A stretch of 64,000 bases of DNA, taken from assembly GCA_036478595.1 (NCBI GenBank), contig JAZGEF010000014.1:1-64000 (forward strand), in the 5' to 3' direction. Below, piece by piece: positions 40,739 through 49,535 of this stretch. Source of the stretch: Granulosicoccus sp036478595. GTDB lineage: Bacteria > Pseudomonadota > Gammaproteobacteria > Granulosicoccales > Granulosicoccaceae. Position 1 is the stretch's first letter. Every line of letters begins with the position of its first letter. The notes beneath the pieces were generated by a model, which saw only the letters and a program-made list of their open reading frames with translations, did no database searches and had not been told where the DNA came from. The position numbers and the translations under genes were made by a program.

Positions 40739-42396
40739 CTACAGAAAACCAAACGATCGGCTTCACACCATTGGCTAGCGTCGTCAGCCAGCAGCAACTG
40801 ATAGAGGCAACATCTATTGTTGCTTATCACTCACAAGGTAACGTATTGGTGATTGGTTCATCAGAAGATGCGCTTGCAGCAGTGAGCCAGCTATCTGGTT
40901 TGAAAGCCACTGTTGTGACAATCGATCCTCAGTGCACCAGTATCGAAAAAAAATTAACGGAAGACGGCGTATCGCTATATCAAACTAGCTCGTTACAACT
41001 TGTGGGGTACCTGGGCCACTACCATGCTGTCGCCATTGGCGATGCAGATCAACTCGATTTAGGTGTTGGTGTGTATTTGGAAACAGGCCTGTTTGATCTG
41101 GTACTCGATTTGTCTGCAGAACCTCATTTGGCTTCAGAACTAGCACCGTTTGGTTACTTGCATGCACCAGATGCCGCCACACTGGCAGAAGCGCTCGCTC
41201 AGCTCCCCGATTTAATTGGCGATTTCGAAAAACCCAAGTACTTCAACTATCGAGCGGATGTTTGTGCGCACAGTCGTAGCGAACTAAATGGTTGCACCAA
41301 TTGTATTGATGTGTGCGCTGCAAATGCCATTACCACACGTGGTGAAGGCATAAGCGTTGATGCGCATCTATGTCAAGGTTGCGGCAGTTGTGCCACGGTT
41401 TGTCCAAGCGGTGCAATGAGTTACGCCTATCCTCGAGCCAGTGATGCAATTGGTCGTTCTCGCAAATTGATGGCTGAACTCGAAAACTGTTCGGTGGTGC
41501 TGCTGCACTGCGAAGATCATCAGCAACAAGTTGATGATGCGATATTGCCGATAAATGTGCTTGCACTTGCAGTGGAGGAAGTCACCGCATTTGGAATGGA
41601 CTATTGGGCAGCGTTGCTTGCTTCCGGTATTCAACGTATTTATCTCGTGTTTGGCAGCGAAAAGAAGCGTAGCGATCGTGATGCAGTGCTTGAGCAAGCC
41701 GAGTGGTTCCACCAGTTAATGGCGGGGCTTGGCGTGTCGAACGAAATCGTGATCGCCATCAGCGAAGTTGATCTAACCACGCTTGCCACTCGAGTGTTGC
41801 CTGAAAATGCCCTGGTCGGCATGCAGGCTGCCACATTTGATACTCACGATGACAAGCGGCAAACACTGCGCATGGCAATAGATCATCTATATGAGCAACT
41901 AGGCTGTGTTCAAGATGTGCAGCCTCTGCCTGCAAATGCTGCGCACGGCTTAATCTCAATAGACGAATCGAGTTGTACCTTATGCATGGCGTGTGTGTCA
42001 GTTTGCCCAAGTAAGGCATTGCTAGATGGCCAAGAATCTCCAGCGGTTCGCATTATCGAAGCTAACTGCTTGCAGTGCGGCCTTTGTGATGCAGCATGCC
42101 CGGAATCGGCCATCACTCTGAAATCTCAATATCGGTACGACAGTATCGACGCGCGCAAAATATTAACGCTGAACGAAGAAGAGCCGTTTCACTGTGTGAC
42201 TTGCCACAAGGCATTTGCCAGCCAAGGGATGATCCGAAACATGCTGGGTAAGCTCACCAGCCATTGGATGTACCAGGATGAAAAAGCGCTGCGACGCCTA
42301 AAAATGTGCGATGACTGCCGTGTAAAGGATATTTTTAACGACGATGGTGATGTAGGCATCGAGATACATCGCGACAGCAAGGTTGAAGAGACGTAA
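40735..42396 (+). CDS. Multi-[4Fe-4S] polyferredoxin of the formate dehydrogenase operon
   Basis: A 553-residue cytoplasmic iron-sulfur protein. Four ferredoxin-type motifs are clear: CTNCIDVCAANAI, CQGCGSCATVCPSGAM, CTLCMACVSVCPSKAL and CLQCGLCDAACPESAI. A pair of CxxC motifs near the end (CVTCHKAF and CDDCRVKDIF) looks like a separate metal site. The N-terminal 150 residues form a Rossmann-like region without cysteine (NVLVIGSSEDALAAV). It probably carries electrons during maturation or turnover of the dehydrogenase. It overlaps the DUF3306 gene by four bases. Confidence 0.9.
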   Translation: MTTENQTIGFTPLASVVSQQQLIEATSIVAYHSQGNVLVIGSSEDALAAVSQLSGLKATVVTIDPQCTSIEKKLTEDGVSLYQTSSLQLVGYLGHYHAVAIGDADQLDLGVGVYLETGLFDLVLDLSAEPHLASELAPFGYLHAPDAATLAEALAQLPDLIGDFEKPKYFNYRADVCAHSRSELNGCTNCIDVCAANAITTRGEGISVDAHLCQGCGSCATVCPSGAMSYAYPRASDAIGRSRKLMAELENCSVVLLHCEDHQQQVDDAILPINVLALAVEEVTAFGMDYWAALLASGIQRIYLVFGSEKKRSDRDAVLEQAEWFHQLMAGLGVSNEIVIAISEVDLTTLATRVLPENALVGMQAATFDTHDDKRQTLRMAIDHLYEQLGCVQDVQPLPANAAHGLISIDESSCTLCMACVSVCPSKALLDGQESPAVRIIEANCLQCGLCDAACPESAITLKSQYRYDSIDARKILTLNEEEPFHCVTCHKAFASQGMIRNMLGKLTSHWMYQDEKALRRLKMCDDCRVKDIFNDDGDVGIEIHRDSKVEET

Positions 42397-42543
42397 TTTT
42401 GGCGCATTTCGGGTAGGGTCAAAAAGCACCACATCATGCTTAAACGCTCGGAATCTGCTCGATAACTAGGTAAGAATTGTCGGTATAGACGATCTAAATG
42501 AATGGCTGGCGGGTCGGAAAAACCCTGATTACACTATGGAGTT

Positions 42544-43179
42544 ATGACTGCAATGACTGTGGATTCACCCACATTTGAAATCAAGAGCGATGAGCAGTTC
42601 GTTAACGATGAGCTGCAGCTAATGCGCGCTAGCGTGTACGAGCTTCTTGGCCGGTTGCTCGCCTCTGAGCCAGATAACAATGTGTTAGCCGTATTGCGCC
42701 AGATTGAGGGTGTTGACACCAGCGATGGGCCCCTTGCGATGGGCTGGGAGCTACTAAAGCAGGCCAGCCTTAAAGCCGACGAAGACGCAGTAATCCAAGA
42801 ATATTTCGATCTTTTTGTTGGCGTGGGGCGTGGTGAGCTAGTGCCATTTGGTTCTTGGTATATCACCGGCTTTTTAATGGAAAAGCCACTCGCAGCCTTA
42901 CGTGCCGATCTTCGTAAGATTGGTATAAAACGCCAGGACGGCGTGCGAGAATCTGAAGATCACATGGCGGCCTTATCTGATGTGATGAGCATCATGATAC
43001 GCAGCAATGAGCCAATCGAATCGCAGCAGGAATTTTTTAGTACTCACATTGCGCCCTGGGCTAATGCCTTTTTTAACGATGTGCAAAACGCACAAGCGGC
43101 CCGCTTTTATCGGTCAGTCGGTTTTTTTGGCGCAAGCTTTATTGATTTTGAAAAACAACTTTTAGCCATGAAGGTTTAA
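42544..43179 (+). CDS. TorD-family molybdoenzyme chaperone
   Basis: A 211-residue all-helical chaperone of the TorD/DmsD family, which protects the Tat signal and helps load the molybdenum cofactor. RASVYELLGRLLASEP, EYFDLFVGVGRGELVPFGSWYITGFLMEKPLA and the late HIAPWANAFFNDV are family features. It lies between the polyferredoxin and the Tat-exported subunits, so its client is most likely FdhA. Confidence 0.9.
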   Translation: MTAMTVDSPTFEIKSDEQFVNDELQLMRASVYELLGRLLASEPDNNVLAVLRQIEGVDTSDGPLAMGWELLKQASLKADEDAVIQEYFDLFVGVGRGELVPFGSWYITGFLMEKPLAALRADLRKIGIKRQDGVRESEDHMAALSDVMSIMIRSNEPIESQQEFFSTHIAPWANAFFNDVQNAQAARFYRSVGFFGASFIDFEKQLLAMKV

Positions 43180-43249
43180 TGGTCCATTTTTGTATTTGAT
43201 CGGTAGGAATACTCGATCAAAAATAGCACGCAACACACGTGGAGTCGTT

Positions 43250-43486
43250 ATGAGCAAAACACAAATGAAAGGCGAATCAAAAAAGAAACCAAAAATGATT
43301 GATGCAAAACGGCGCGGGTTTCTGCAAGGCTCTGCAATGGTTGGTACTGTCGCAGCAACAGGTGTTGCCTCTGCTGATTTACTGGAAACAGCCGGCGCAA
43401 AATCTCTAAAACAAAATACCAGTAAACACGCGGGTTATAGAGAAACCGATCATGTTCGTGAATATTACGCCAAGGCGCGTTTCTAA
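43250..43486 (+). CDS. Small Tat-signal protein of the formate dehydrogenase operon (FdhX type)
   Basis: A 78-residue protein with a twin-arginine signal (AKRRGFLQGSAMVGTVAATG) and a short remainder ending in HVREYYAKARF. Such small subunits are found right before fdhA in related operons. The ATG at 43250 has GGAG six bases upstream. Its job is unknown; a structural or assembly role for the exported complex is likely. Confidence 0.85.
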   Translation: MSKTQMKGESKKKPKMIDAKRRGFLQGSAMVGTVAATGVASADLLETAGAKSLKQNTSKHAGYRETDHVREYYAKARF

Positions 43487-43495
43487 GGAGTAACT

Positions 43496-46378
43496 ATGAA
43501 ACTCAAGAAAAAACAATTAGATCAAGGTGCAAAAGCACCAAGAGGCCTGCTTGGCGCAACGGTTAATCGACGCTCGTTTTTGAAAAATTCGGGTATTACC
43601 GGTGGTGGTGCGGCATTGGCATTTGCTGGCGGCCCATCGATGCTAACGAAGGCCCACGCAACCACAGCTGGCCCTAAAGCTGGCGTCGAAACCAAAATCA
43701 TCCGTTCCGTTTGCACGCACTGCTCAGTGGGTTGTGGGGTGATGGCTGAAGTACAAGATGGAGTTTGGACGGGACAAGAGCCTGACTTCAAATCGCCTAT
43801 CAATCTTGGTGCGCATTGCGCCAAGGGCGCATCGGTCAGAGAGCATGGTCACGGCGAACGCCGCCTTAAATACCCAATGAAACTCGTGGGTGGCAAGTGG
43901 ACCAAAGTATCTTGGGATACCGCGATTGGCGAGATCGGTGATCAAATGCTGAAGATTCGCGAAGAGTCTTCACCTGATTCGGTTTATTGGTTGGGTTCAG
44001 CTAAGTTCAACAACGAGCAGTCATACCTGTTCCGTAAGTTCGCTGCTCTTTGGGGCACAAACAACGTTGATCATCAGGCGCGTATTTGCCACTCTACAAC
44101 GGTCGCTGGTGTTGCGAACACGTGGGGTTATGGTGCGATGACTAACTCCTATAACGACATGCAAAATTCCAAAGCCATGTTCTTTATAGGTTCAAACGCT
44201 GCTGAAGCTCACCCCGTTGCAATGCAGCACATCCTTAAAGCGAAAGAGGCTGGATCAAAGCTAATTGTTTGTGATCCGCGTTTCACTCGTACTGCTGCCC
44301 ACGCCGATCAGTTTATTCAAATGCGTCCTGGTACCGATGTGCCGTTAGTTTGGGGCATCCTGTGGCATATCTTTGAAAACGGCTGGGAAGATAAAACGTT
44401 TATTAATCAGCGCGTGTACGGCATGGATGAGATCCGCGCCGAGGTGGCTAAGTGGGATCCAGTTGAAGCGGAGCGAGTTACGGGTATTCCTGAAGCAGGC
44501 ATCAAAGAGGCGGCTACAACCATGGCGGAAAATCGCCCGGGTACGGTCGTATGGTGCATGGGTGGCACACAACACACCATTGGCAATAACAACACACGTG
44601 CATATTGCATATTGCAATTAGCGTTAGGCAACATGGGCGTCAGCGGTGGTGGTACTAATATCTTCCGCGGCCATGACAATGTGCAGGGCGCGACCGACAT
44701 GTGCGTACTAAGCCATAGCTTGCCAGGCTATTTTGGCTTGTCTGGCGGTGCTTGGAAGCATTGGTCTGCAGTTTGGGATCTAGACGTAGATTGGGTCAAG
44801 GCGCGCTTCGATCCAGTAGCCTACGAAACCATTAAAGATAAGCCTGTACCCACGATGAACCGTCCGGGAATGCCAGTTTCACGTTGGATAGACGGCGTGC
44901 TTGAAGATCCGGACAACATTGCGCAAAAAGATAATATTCGCGCAATGGTGTTGTGGGGCCATGCACCGAACTCGCAAACCCGTGGGCCAGAAATGAAGAA
45001 AGCGATGGAGAAGCTCGACCTGTTAGTCGTGATTGATCCATACCCAACTCATTCTGCTGTGCTACCTGACCGACAAGAAGGCATGTATCTATTGCCTGCC
45101 TGCACTCAGTTTGAGACCTCTGGTTCAGTCACGGCGTCCAATCGTTCGTTGCAGTGGCGTGACAAAGTAATTGAACCTTTGTTTGAATCTTTGCCTGATC
45201 ATACAATCGTTCATAAGTTTGCGAAAAAGTTCGGCTTTGAGGGTGAGCTATTCAAAAACATTCAGGTTAACGGTGAAGAGCCTTTAATTGAAGACATCAC
45301 CCGTGAATTCAACAAGGGTATGTGGACCATCGGTTACACCGGCCAAAGCCCAGAACGCATTAAGGAGCACATGGCGAATCGCCATACTTTTGATACCACC
45401 ACATTACAGGCAGTTGGTGGCCCGCTTGATGGTGAGTACTATGGTTTGCCTTGGCCTTGTTGGGGCACCGCGGAAATGAAGCATCCGGGTACTCCGAACT
45501 TGTATGACACAAGCAAGCCAGTTGCCGAGGGTGGGTTGAATTTCCGCGCACGCTTTGGTGTCGAGCGCGATGGTGTCAATCTATTAGCCGAAGGCTCTTA
45601 CAGTGTTGGTGCTGAAATCGAAGATGGTTATCCAGAATTTACTGCCGATATTCTCAAGCAGATGGGTTGGTGGGACGATCTCACGGCTGATGAGAAAGCA
45701 TCTGCAGAAGGCAAAAATTGGAAAACTGATCGCTCTGGTGGTATCCAGCGCGTGGCTATCAAACACGGTTGCGCACCCTTTGGTAACGCTAAAGCCCGAG
45801 CAGTGGTTTGGACTTTCCCGGATCCGGTGCCAATTCACCGCGAGCCGCTTTATACAGCACGCTACGATTTAGTCGCAGATTATCCAACTTACGAAGATCG
45901 TAAATCACATTATCGCCTGCCGACTCGTTACGGTTCGATTCAGGCAACTGATTATTCAGGCGACTATCCACTGATCCACACCAGTGGCCGCTTGGTTGAA
46001 TACGAAGGCGGTGGTGATGAGTCCCGCTCAAACCCATGGTTGGCCGAGCTTCAACAAGATATGTTTGTTGAAATTAATCCAGCGGATGCAAACGATGTAG
46101 GTATTCAGGACGAGCAGGACGTTTGGCTTGAAGGGCCAGAGGGCGGAAAAATAAAGGTAAAAGCAATGGTTACTAGTCGCGTAGCGCGAGGAGTGGTGTT
46201 TACGCCATTTCACTTTGGTGGCCATTACCAAGGTGAGGACTTGCTGCACAAGTATCCAGAAGGTGCTGCACCCTTTGTACGTGGTGAATCAGATAACACC
46301 ACGATGACCTACGGCTACGACTCCGTAACTCAGATGCAAGAGAGCAAATGCTCTTTATGCAAAATAACAGCGGCTTAA
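43496..46378 (+). CDS. fdhA: Formate dehydrogenase catalytic (molybdopterin) subunit
   Basis: A 960-residue Tat-exported Mo/W-bis-MGD enzyme that oxidises formate in the periplasm. Tat signal NRRSFLKNSGITGG; [4Fe-4S] ligands in CTHCSVGC and HCAKG; the metal-ligand position is Cys (TGC codon) in ARICHSTTVAG, where E. coli FdnG has selenocysteine. GAMTNSYNDMQNSK, FIGSNAAEAHP and TQHTIGNNNTRAYCILQLALGN are also typical. The C-terminal molydopterin dinucleotide-binding domain begins near YPLIHTSGRLVEYEGGG. Starts 9 nt after the small Tat gene, 16 nt before fdhB. Confidence 0.97.
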   Translation: MKLKKKQLDQGAKAPRGLLGATVNRRSFLKNSGITGGGAALAFAGGPSMLTKAHATTAGPKAGVETKIIRSVCTHCSVGCGVMAEVQDGVWTGQEPDFKSPINLGAHCAKGASVREHGHGERRLKYPMKLVGGKWTKVSWDTAIGEIGDQMLKIREESSPDSVYWLGSAKFNNEQSYLFRKFAALWGTNNVDHQARICHSTTVAGVANTWGYGAMTNSYNDMQNSKAMFFIGSNAAEAHPVAMQHILKAKEAGSKLIVCDPRFTRTAAHADQFIQMRPGTDVPLVWGILWHIFENGWEDKTFINQRVYGMDEIRAEVAKWDPVEAERVTGIPEAGIKEAATTMAENRPGTVVWCMGGTQHTIGNNNTRAYCILQLALGNMGVSGGGTNIFRGHDNVQGATDMCVLSHSLPGYFGLSGGAWKHWSAVWDLDVDWVKARFDPVAYETIKDKPVPTMNRPGMPVSRWIDGVLEDPDNIAQKDNIRAMVLWGHAPNSQTRGPEMKKAMEKLDLLVVIDPYPTHSAVLPDRQEGMYLLPACTQFETSGSVTASNRSLQWRDKVIEPLFESLPDHTIVHKFAKKFGFEGELFKNIQVNGEEPLIEDITREFNKGMWTIGYTGQSPERIKEHMANRHTFDTTTLQAVGGPLDGEYYGLPWPCWGTAEMKHPGTPNLYDTSKPVAEGGLNFRARFGVERDGVNLLAEGSYSVGAEIEDGYPEFTADILKQMGWWDDLTADEKASAEGKNWKTDRSGGIQRVAIKHGCAPFGNAKARAVVWTFPDPVPIHREPLYTARYDLVADYPTYEDRKSHYRLPTRYGSIQATDYSGDYPLIHTSGRLVEYEGGGDESRSNPWLAELQQDMFVEINPADANDVGIQDEQDVWLEGPEGGKIKVKAMVTSRVARGVVFTPFHFGGHYQGEDLLHKYPEGAAPFVRGESDNTTMTYGYDSVTQMQESKCSLCKITAA

Positions 46379-46394
46379 TCGCGAGGAGACCAGC

Positions 46395-46982
46395 ATGGCT
46401 AGAATGAAATTCCTATGTGATGCAGAGCGCTGCATCGAGTGTAACGGTTGTGTTACGGCGTGCAAAAATGAGCATGAAGTGCCTTGGGGTGTTAATCGCC
46501 GTCGAGTTGTCACGCTTGGTGATGGTGAGCCAGGTGAAAAATCGATATCGGTAGCTTGCATGCATTGCACTGATGCTCCTTGTCAGGCGGTATGCCCGGT
46601 TGATTGTTTTTACACCACCGATGACGGCATCGTATTGCACGATAAGAATTTGTGCATTGGTTGTGGCTACTGTTTTTATGCGTGCCCGTTTGGCGCGCCA
46701 CAGTACCCTCAGCAATCATCCTTTGGTGCTCGCGGCAAGATGGATAAATGCACGTTCTGCGCAGGTGGCCCAGAGGATGATTTATCCGACGCTGAATTTG
46801 AGCGTTATGGACGCAACCGCATTGCCGAAGGCTCCTTGCCTTTGTGTGCGGAGATGTGTGCAACTAAAGCGCTAATTGCGGGTGACGGCGATGAAGTTGC
46901 TGATATCTACAGAGAGCGTGTACTACAACGTGGCGGCCGACCAAAAACTTGGGGATGGGAAACGGCCTACCAGGAGGGTTGA
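46395..46982 (+). CDS. fdhB: Formate dehydrogenase iron-sulfur subunit
   Basis: A 195-residue four-cluster ferredoxin-like subunit that passes electrons from FdhA to the cytochrome. Cys motifs: CIECNGCVTACKNEHEVP, CMHCTDAPCQAVCPVDCF, CIGCGYCFYACPFGAPQYP, and CTFCAGG with C-x-E-MC-A-TKA. No own signal sequence, so it probably travels with FdhA through Tat. A strong GAGGAG context precedes the ATG. Confidence 0.96.
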   Translation: MARMKFLCDAERCIECNGCVTACKNEHEVPWGVNRRRVVTLGDGEPGEKSISVACMHCTDAPCQAVCPVDCFYTTDDGIVLHDKNLCIGCGYCFYACPFGAPQYPQQSSFGARGKMDKCTFCAGGPEDDLSDAEFERYGRNRIAEGSLPLCAEMCATKALIAGDGDEVADIYRERVLQRGGRPKTWGWETAYQEG

Positions 46983-46984
46983 TC

Positions 46985-48142
46985 ATGAGTCAATCCACTA
47001 GTCCGCCCGTTAGCCATTCTACTAGTAAGGCAAATGGCAAACACAAAAAGACGATGGCTCAACGCAATCGTATCGCGATGTGGAGTGTATTCTTTGTGCT
47101 GGCAACATCGCTTGCGCTACCGTTGATGAGCTATTCAGTTCATTGGTTGGGAATGTCGGCAACGGCTCAAGAGGCACCAGACGCTACTAATCCGCGTGCC
47201 AATTTTTGGGGTGCGGTTCGCGACGGCGTGTCTGGGTACTCTGCTGTTAAAGGTGAGGGTGCCAATGTGCTAGTGCAATCTGGTGGTACGGATTGGTTAG
47301 CCAAACGTAATGGAGCGCTTAGTCAAAAGCTCCCCTGGATAATTGCGGGCATGGCAGGCGTGATCCTGTTGTTCCATCTACTCGGTGGGCGTAACAAGCT
47401 GGATAAGCGCGGTAATCTTTCAGGGCGAAAGATAAAGCGCTGGAGCTGGATAGATCGCTTAGTGCATTGGGTTACCGCCATTTCTTTTATTATGTTGGCC
47501 ATAACCGGCATCAGTATGCTGATTGGTAAAACTGCTCTGATACCTCTATTGGGAAAAGCCGGTTTTGCAACCTGGGCTGGTTTGGCTATTTCAATTCACA
47601 ACTATATTGGCCCGCTATTTAGCATTGGTGTTCTGCTGATGATCGTGATGTGGATATGGCACAACTTCCCCACTGGCGTTGACATGAAATGGTTGGCAGC
47701 AGGTGGTGGTTTGTTCAAGAAAAACCATCCATCAGCTGGCCGCATGAATGCTGGCGAGAAGATCTGGTTTTGGTTGCTGGCAACAGTGGGTGTGGCGGTG
47801 TGTGTTACGGGTTTGGTCATGGTGGCTCCAATATTGGGCTTTCAGTTACCGGCAGGTATAGAAACGGCTCGCGCCAATATGCAGCAGGCCAACTTAATCC
47901 ATGGTGCATTAGGAGTGATCTGGACGGCTATCGCTTTGGGCCATATCTATATTGGTACAGCAGGCACTGAGGGTGCGTTTGAGGGTATGTCTACCGGTTA
48001 TGTATCGGAAGAGTGGGCACACCAGCATCACGATCTTTGGGCTGAGAAGATGGTTGCTAAGGGAAAGGTAATCGATCCTTCTGCACCCGTTGCAAGTCGC
48101 GCCGAAGTCGCTACTCCAGCGGCTCCGGCTGCACAAAACTAA
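46985..48142 (+). CDS. fdhC: Formate dehydrogenase cytochrome b subunit (gamma)
   Basis: A 385-residue membrane subunit that carries haem b and reduces quinone. The C-terminal 200 residues hold four helices and match cytochrome b556: RLVHWVTAISFIMLAITGIS with haem His, SIHNYIGPLFSIGVLLMIV with His, VAVCVTGLVMVAP, and LIHGALGVIWTAIALGHIYI with two His. The N-terminal half has two further helices and a periplasmic loop. The ATG at 46985 has AGGAGG upstream; the longer frame from 46949 is rejected. Ends in an Ala/Pro-rich tail before a clear hairpin. Confidence 0.94.
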   Translation: MSQSTSPPVSHSTSKANGKHKKTMAQRNRIAMWSVFFVLATSLALPLMSYSVHWLGMSATAQEAPDATNPRANFWGAVRDGVSGYSAVKGEGANVLVQSGGTDWLAKRNGALSQKLPWIIAGMAGVILLFHLLGGRNKLDKRGNLSGRKIKRWSWIDRLVHWVTAISFIMLAITGISMLIGKTALIPLLGKAGFATWAGLAISIHNYIGPLFSIGVLLMIVMWIWHNFPTGVDMKWLAAGGGLFKKNHPSAGRMNAGEKIWFWLLATVGVAVCVTGLVMVAPILGFQLPAGIETARANMQQANLIHGALGVIWTAIALGHIYIGTAGTEGAFEGMSTGYVSEEWAHQHHDLWAEKMVAKGKVIDPSAPVASRAEVATPAAPAAQN

Positions 48143-48151
48143 TAAACTATT

Positions 48152-48173
48152 CCCGCCAGCATCCGCTGGCGGG
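48152..48173 (+). terminator. Strong hairpin closing the formate dehydrogenase operon
   Basis: CCCGCCAGC-ATCC-GCTGGCGGG is a perfect 9-bp, GC-rich stem with a 4-base loop, 9 nt after the fdhC stop. Only TT follows directly, so termination may need a partner, but it is the best stem-loop in the window. Confidence 0.7.
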
Positions 48174-48186
48174 TTAGCATAGTGGT

Positions 48187-48738
48187 ATGTCTCAGCCCAC
48201 TACATCCACTAAAAAATTCCCTGACGAAGTCGTCGTTGCGCTACACGAAACGCAACTGACTCTAAGTTGCATTCCCGTCCAAATCGATAATCAAAATTGG
48301 CAAGCCGCGTTGTTTTATGTGCTACCACCTGATGCGCCGTGTCTAGGAAAGGGTGTGTTGGTGGGTGGGCCGTTTGCCGTCGGTATCGAAGCTGATACCG
48401 TCGAACATGAAAACGCCACGTTAATCGAGATCGGTATTGATATCGCAGTGCCGGTGCAAGCCCTACAAGGCACCTTGTTGTTTCTTACCGGTCACAGTAC
48501 TCCGCACCACGAAGCATTAAAACTGCTCACCACGCAACAAGACTTACCCTTGTTTTTGGGTGATCAGCATTGTAATTTGTTATGGCAGCAACGGGTGCCC
48601 TTAAGTGATGCGCATCGAGATGGTTTCAAACAGTTACTTGATGAGGCCATTGCCAGAGACGCCGTCATCAGAATGACCAGTCGCTACGATCCTGATGCTG
48701 CCTTTGCAGATTCTTTGCAGTCCAGAAGATTAATTTAA
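48187..48738 (+). CDS. Hypothetical protein
   Basis: A 183-residue soluble protein without signal peptide or membrane helix. I do not recognise a family. It alternates hydrophobic strands (NWQAALFYVLPPDAP, VGGPFAVGIEAD) and ends in a helical segment with HRDGFKQLLDEAIARD. It begins 13 nt after the fdh terminator and is separated by two bases from the downstream ankyrin gene, so those two may be co-transcribed. Confidence 0.7.
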   Translation: MSQPTTSTKKFPDEVVVALHETQLTLSCIPVQIDNQNWQAALFYVLPPDAPCLGKGVLVGGPFAVGIEADTVEHENATLIEIGIDIAVPVQALQGTLLFLTGHSTPHHEALKLLTTQQDLPLFLGDQHCNLLWQQRVPLSDAHRDGFKQLLDEAIARDAVIRMTSRYDPDAAFADSLQSRRLI

Positions 48739-48740
48739 TT

Positions 48741-49535
48741 GTGTTTGCCCGTTCCATATCAATGCGTGCTCGCCTGTTGTTTTGCTCTGCAGCCATTGCC
48801 CTAAACAGCATATGCTTTGCCAGCAGTGATATTAGTAATAGTAATAAAACGATAAGCGACGCATCGTTATGGATCAAAGCCATTAGTAATGATGATGTCG
48901 ATCAATTGCAGATCTTATTGTCTAAAAGCGATCACGCAAGTTCCTTGCTTGAATCTATTGCGCCGAATGGAAAAACTGCATTGATGGTCGCTAGCAAGCG
49001 CGGGGATTTGGCGCTTGTTAAAGCATTGTTTGGTGCCGGTGCATCAGTCAACACAGTTACAAAAACAGGTGGAAACGCTTTTATGTTTGCTGTGCTTGGC
49101 AACCATATTGAAATCGCCAAGTGGCTCACGACGCAAAAGGCCAACATTAGTGCGGCGGGCTCAAATGGTTGGAGTGCTGTGACGATTGCAGCAGCAATGG
49201 GCCATGCCGATACTTTAAAGTGGCTAACTACATTGGATTCACCGATTGACGTGCCAGATGTATATCGTTTTACTCCGTTAATGCGAGCGGCTGACAATGG
49301 CCACTATAAGTGCGTAGAACTACTGTTAGAAACTAGTGCCGTGGATGTTAATGCAGGCGATGAATGGGAAAACACGGCCTTGCACTTTGTTATGGCCAAT
49401 AAAAATATTCACTTGCTTGAGCTGTTATTGCACTACGGTGGGGATATCAACAAACCGAATCGTGATGGGATGACACCTGCTTTTATGTTGAACCACTGGC
49501 CGGAAGCTCAACAGGTAGTTGATCGCTTTCAATGA
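48741..49535 (+). CDS. Secreted ankyrin-repeat protein
   Basis: A 264-residue protein with an N-terminal signal (about residues 8-29, LLFCSAAIALNSICFA). Five or six ankyrin repeats follow: GKTALMVASKRGDLALVKALFGAGASVN, then GNAFMFAVLGNHIEIAKWL, GWSAVTIAAAMGHADTLKWL, FTPLMRAADNGHYKCVELLLE, NTALHFVMANKNIHLLELLLHYGGDIN. The start may be GTG 48741 or ATG 48762. It converges with the patatin gene and overlaps it by 53 nt at the 3' ends. Probably a periplasmic binding scaffold. Confidence 0.85.
   Translation: MFARSISMRARLLFCSAAIALNSICFASSDISNSNKTISDASLWIKAISNDDVDQLQILLSKSDHASSLLESIAPNGKTALMVASKRGDLALVKALFGAGASVNTVTKTGGNAFMFAVLGNHIEIAKWLTTQKANISAAGSNGWSAVTIAAAMGHADTLKWLTTLDSPIDVPDVYRFTPLMRAADNGHYKCVELLLETSAVDVNAGDEWENTALHFVMANKNIHLLELLLHYGGDINKPNRDGMTPAFMLNHWPEAQQVVDRFQ

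Noticed and set aside
44080..44100. Possible selenocysteine at the FdhA active site
   Set aside because: The codon is TGC (Cys) and the frame has no internal TGA; no SECIS-like need arises.
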